Assembly: GCA_902610905.1 (NCBI GenBank)
Contig: CACLXS010000009.1
Location: 1 to 43,022 of the forward strand
DNA from: an uncultured SAR86 cluster bacterium
Lineage (GTDB): Bacteria; Pseudomonadota; Gammaproteobacteria; Magnimaribacterales; D2472
Direction of reading: 5' to 3'
Length of the DNA stretch: 43,022 nt
Below are positions 41,495-43,022 of the stretch, piece after piece. The position numbers and the translations under genes are program-made. How positions within the stretch are numbered: position 1 is the first letter of the stretch; each line of letters opens with the position of its first letter. Below the pieces are notes generated by a model. The model made no database searches. It had not been told where the DNA came from and saw only the letters and a program-made list of their open reading frames with translations.

Positions 41495-42405
41495 GGTAAC
41501 TCATCAAAATCTGCACCTTCAGGTTCAGGTATAGCTAAATCATCTTGAATCAATGTAAGAGACATAAGCATATTAGCAACAACATATATTGATGAATATG
41601 TTCCAACCAACACTCCAAGTATTAATGCAAGACTAAAACCTTTTATCATTTCTCCACCAAAGATGAATAATGCGAATAGGACTAGCAAGGTTGTTAATGA
41701 TGTGACGATGGTTCTTCCTAGTGTTTGATTAAGAGATAAGTCAATCATAGCTTGAGGTTCCATTTCTCTTTGAGTTCTAAAATTTTCTCTAATTCTATCT
41801 GAAACTACGATAGTGTCATTCAAGGAGTAACCGATTACAGCTAATAGCGCTGCTAATACTGTTAAATCAAAATCCCAAGCAAAGATAGAAAATAAACCCA
41901 ATATAATGACAACATCATGGCCTAAAGCCGTTACTGCACCCAAAGCAAATTTATATTGAAATCTAAATGCCACATACATAAGTATCATAAATAAGGCTAC
42001 TAACATTCCTAGGCCGCCCTGATCTCTTAATTCGGCTCCAACTTGGGGTCCAACAAATTCAACTCTTTTTAGCTCCCCTACAAAACCATTACTATTGAGC
42101 AAGCTATAAACGGCATCGCCGATAGAACTATTGCCGTTTTGATCAGCTACTTTAATTAGTACATCCAAGTTGGTTCCAAAATTAACCACCTGAGAATCTT
42201 GAAAACCGTTTATTACCAAGGTTTCTCTTATTGCCTCTAGATTTACTGGATTTTCATAGGTTATCTCGACTAATGTTCCACCACTAAAATCTAGTCCAAG
42301 ACTAAGCCCACGAAAAGATAGTGAAAGAACTGAAACTAAAAAGATAATAAGTGATGCTATGCCTGCAACCTTTCTATATTTCATAAATTGAAATTTAAAA
42401 TTCAT
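41491..42405 (-). CDS. secF: Protein translocase subunit SecF
   Basis: 304 residues. First membrane span about 14-32, then LGLDFSGGTLVEITY, a periplasmic P1-type domain, and five more spans including AVIGYSLNDTIVVSDRIREN, a SecF signature. With SecD it uses the proton gradient to help pull proteins through SecYEG. Its ATG overlaps the secD stop by one base (TAATG), so translation is coupled, and its stop overlaps the stop of the convergent suhB homologue by four bases. Confidence 0.97.
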   Translation of the reverse strand: MNFKFQFMKYRKVAGIASLIIFLVSVLSLSFRGLSLGLDFSGGTLVEITYENPVNLEAIRETLVINGFQDSQVVNFGTNLDVLIKVADQNGNSSIGDAVYSLLNSNGFVGELKRVEFVGPQVGAELRDQGGLGMLVALFMILMYVAFRFQYKFALGAVTALGHDVVIILGLFSIFAWDFDLTVLAALLAVIGYSLNDTIVVSDRIRENFRTQREMEPQAMIDLSLNQTLGRTIVTSLTTLLVLFALFIFGGEMIKGFSLALILGVLVGTYSSIYVVANMLMSLTLIQDDLAIPEPEGADFDELP

Positions 42406-43022
42406 TATATTTTTAATTCCTTAATATTTTTATTGCCATATACAAGATTTACTATAGCCCTAGTACACATAATAGCTGTAAACATAGAAGTAATAATTCC
42501 AATTGAAAGAGTTATAGCAAAACCTTTTACTGGGCCTGTGCCAATAACATACAAAATAAGCGCAGCAATTAGAGTTGTAATATTTGCATCTAAAATTGTT
42601 ATAAAAGCTCTAGAAAAACCATCTCTTATTGCTGATTGAGGATCTTTCTCTTTAAGCTCTTCTCTAATTCTTGCAAAAATTAGGACATTAGCGTCAACTG
42701 CCATACCAACAGTTAAAACAATACCTGCAATACCAGGTAAAGTTAAAGTGGCGCCTAAGAGTGACATTATTCCGGTTATTAAAACTAGATTAATAAAAAG
42801 TGAAATGTTTGCTGCTAAGCCGAACACTCGATAATAAAAAGCCATAAAAAGAACAACTAGGGTTAATCCAATAACAATAGATTTCATTCCTAATTCTATG
42901 TTTTCTTTACCAAGACTTGGTCCTACTGTTCTCTCTTCAACAAACTTCATTGGGGCAGCAAGAGCGCCAGCTCTTAATAATAATGCTAGTTCACTTGCTT
43001 CTTGAGGTGAACCTACACCTGT
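42405..43022 (-). CDS. secD: Protein translocase subunit SecD, C-terminal part (runs off the right edge)
   Basis: Only about the last 205 residues are in the window; the frame is open to base 43022. [16 protein letters not shown] and [11 protein letters not shown] precede the first of the C-terminal membrane spans; [20 protein letters not shown] and the [14 protein letters not shown] segment are SecD signatures. The N-terminus and large periplasmic domain lie outside. Upstream of secF in the same operon, as in other gammaproteobacteria. Confidence 0.96.
   Translation of the reverse strand, partial: TGVGSPQEASELALLLRAGALAAPMKFVEERTVGPSLGKENIELGMKSIVIGLTLVVLFMAFYYRVFGLAANISLFINLVLITGIMSLLGATLTLPGIAGIVLTVGMAVDANVLIFARIREELKEKDPQSAIRDGFSRAFITILDANITTLIAALILYVIGTGPVKGFAITLSIGIITSMFTAIMCTRAIVNLVYGNKNIKELKI

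Overview
The window reads as a chromosomal piece of a marine, AT-rich, compact gammaproteobacterium. SAR86 or a close relative is my best guess. The reasons are short intergenic gaps and overlapping stops, two very large TonB-dependent receptors, many secreted or lipoprotein hydrolases, and a run of lipid/sterol-type oxidoreductases. The right end carries the gammaproteobacterial order secD-secF / suhB / trmJ. The taxonomic call is inference; no rRNA is present.

Layout. 1-2.8 kb: an Smr-like fragment, thymidine kinase and a secreted S9 peptidase. 2.8-6.5 kb: the first TonB receptor. 6.6-11 kb: PhzF-like isomerase, secreted amidohydrolase, a tiny PAN-like secreted protein, an SGNH hydrolase and alanine dehydrogenase. 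11.2-12.4 kb: a lipoprotein esterase beside tRNA-Ala(GGC), with a short copy of the tRNA 3' end on its other side. 12.4-17.9 kb: the malate synthase G / DUF1330 / metallo-beta-lactamase-fold cluster, an FAD monooxygenase and a secreted two-repeat protein. 18-20.3 kb: a three-gene glycan cluster using non-ATG starts. 20.4-27.4 kb: a second esterase, tRNA-Gly(GCC), an M64-type lipoprotein peptidase and a second TonB receptor. 27.6-34 kb: RRM protein, patatin, rhodanese, GMC oxidoreductase, steroid-5-alpha-reductase-like membrane protein, SDR and amidase.

The most interesting stretch is 34.1-39.9 kb. It holds two tandem RNAs matching the glutamine riboswitch (glnA/Downstream-peptide motif), placed just upstream of a 54-residue basic peptide gene whose ribosome binding site can be masked by a hairpin. 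Next to it is a 3.15 kb islet in tRNA-Glu, bounded by a 52-bp direct repeat. The islet carries a lipoprotein, a beta-lactamase-fold hydrolase and a GIY-YIG protein. The GIY-YIG gene sits where an integrase normally lies, next to five GGACACA repeats, and no recombinase gene is visible. A dispersed leader repeat recurs upstream of the minus-strand genes of this whole region, and a further copy of the attachment-like sequence lies inside a neighbouring cupin gene.

From 39.9 kb onward the window returns to core genes: trmJ, a suhB homologue that appears to have lost metal-binding residues, and secF/secD, with secD running off the right edge.
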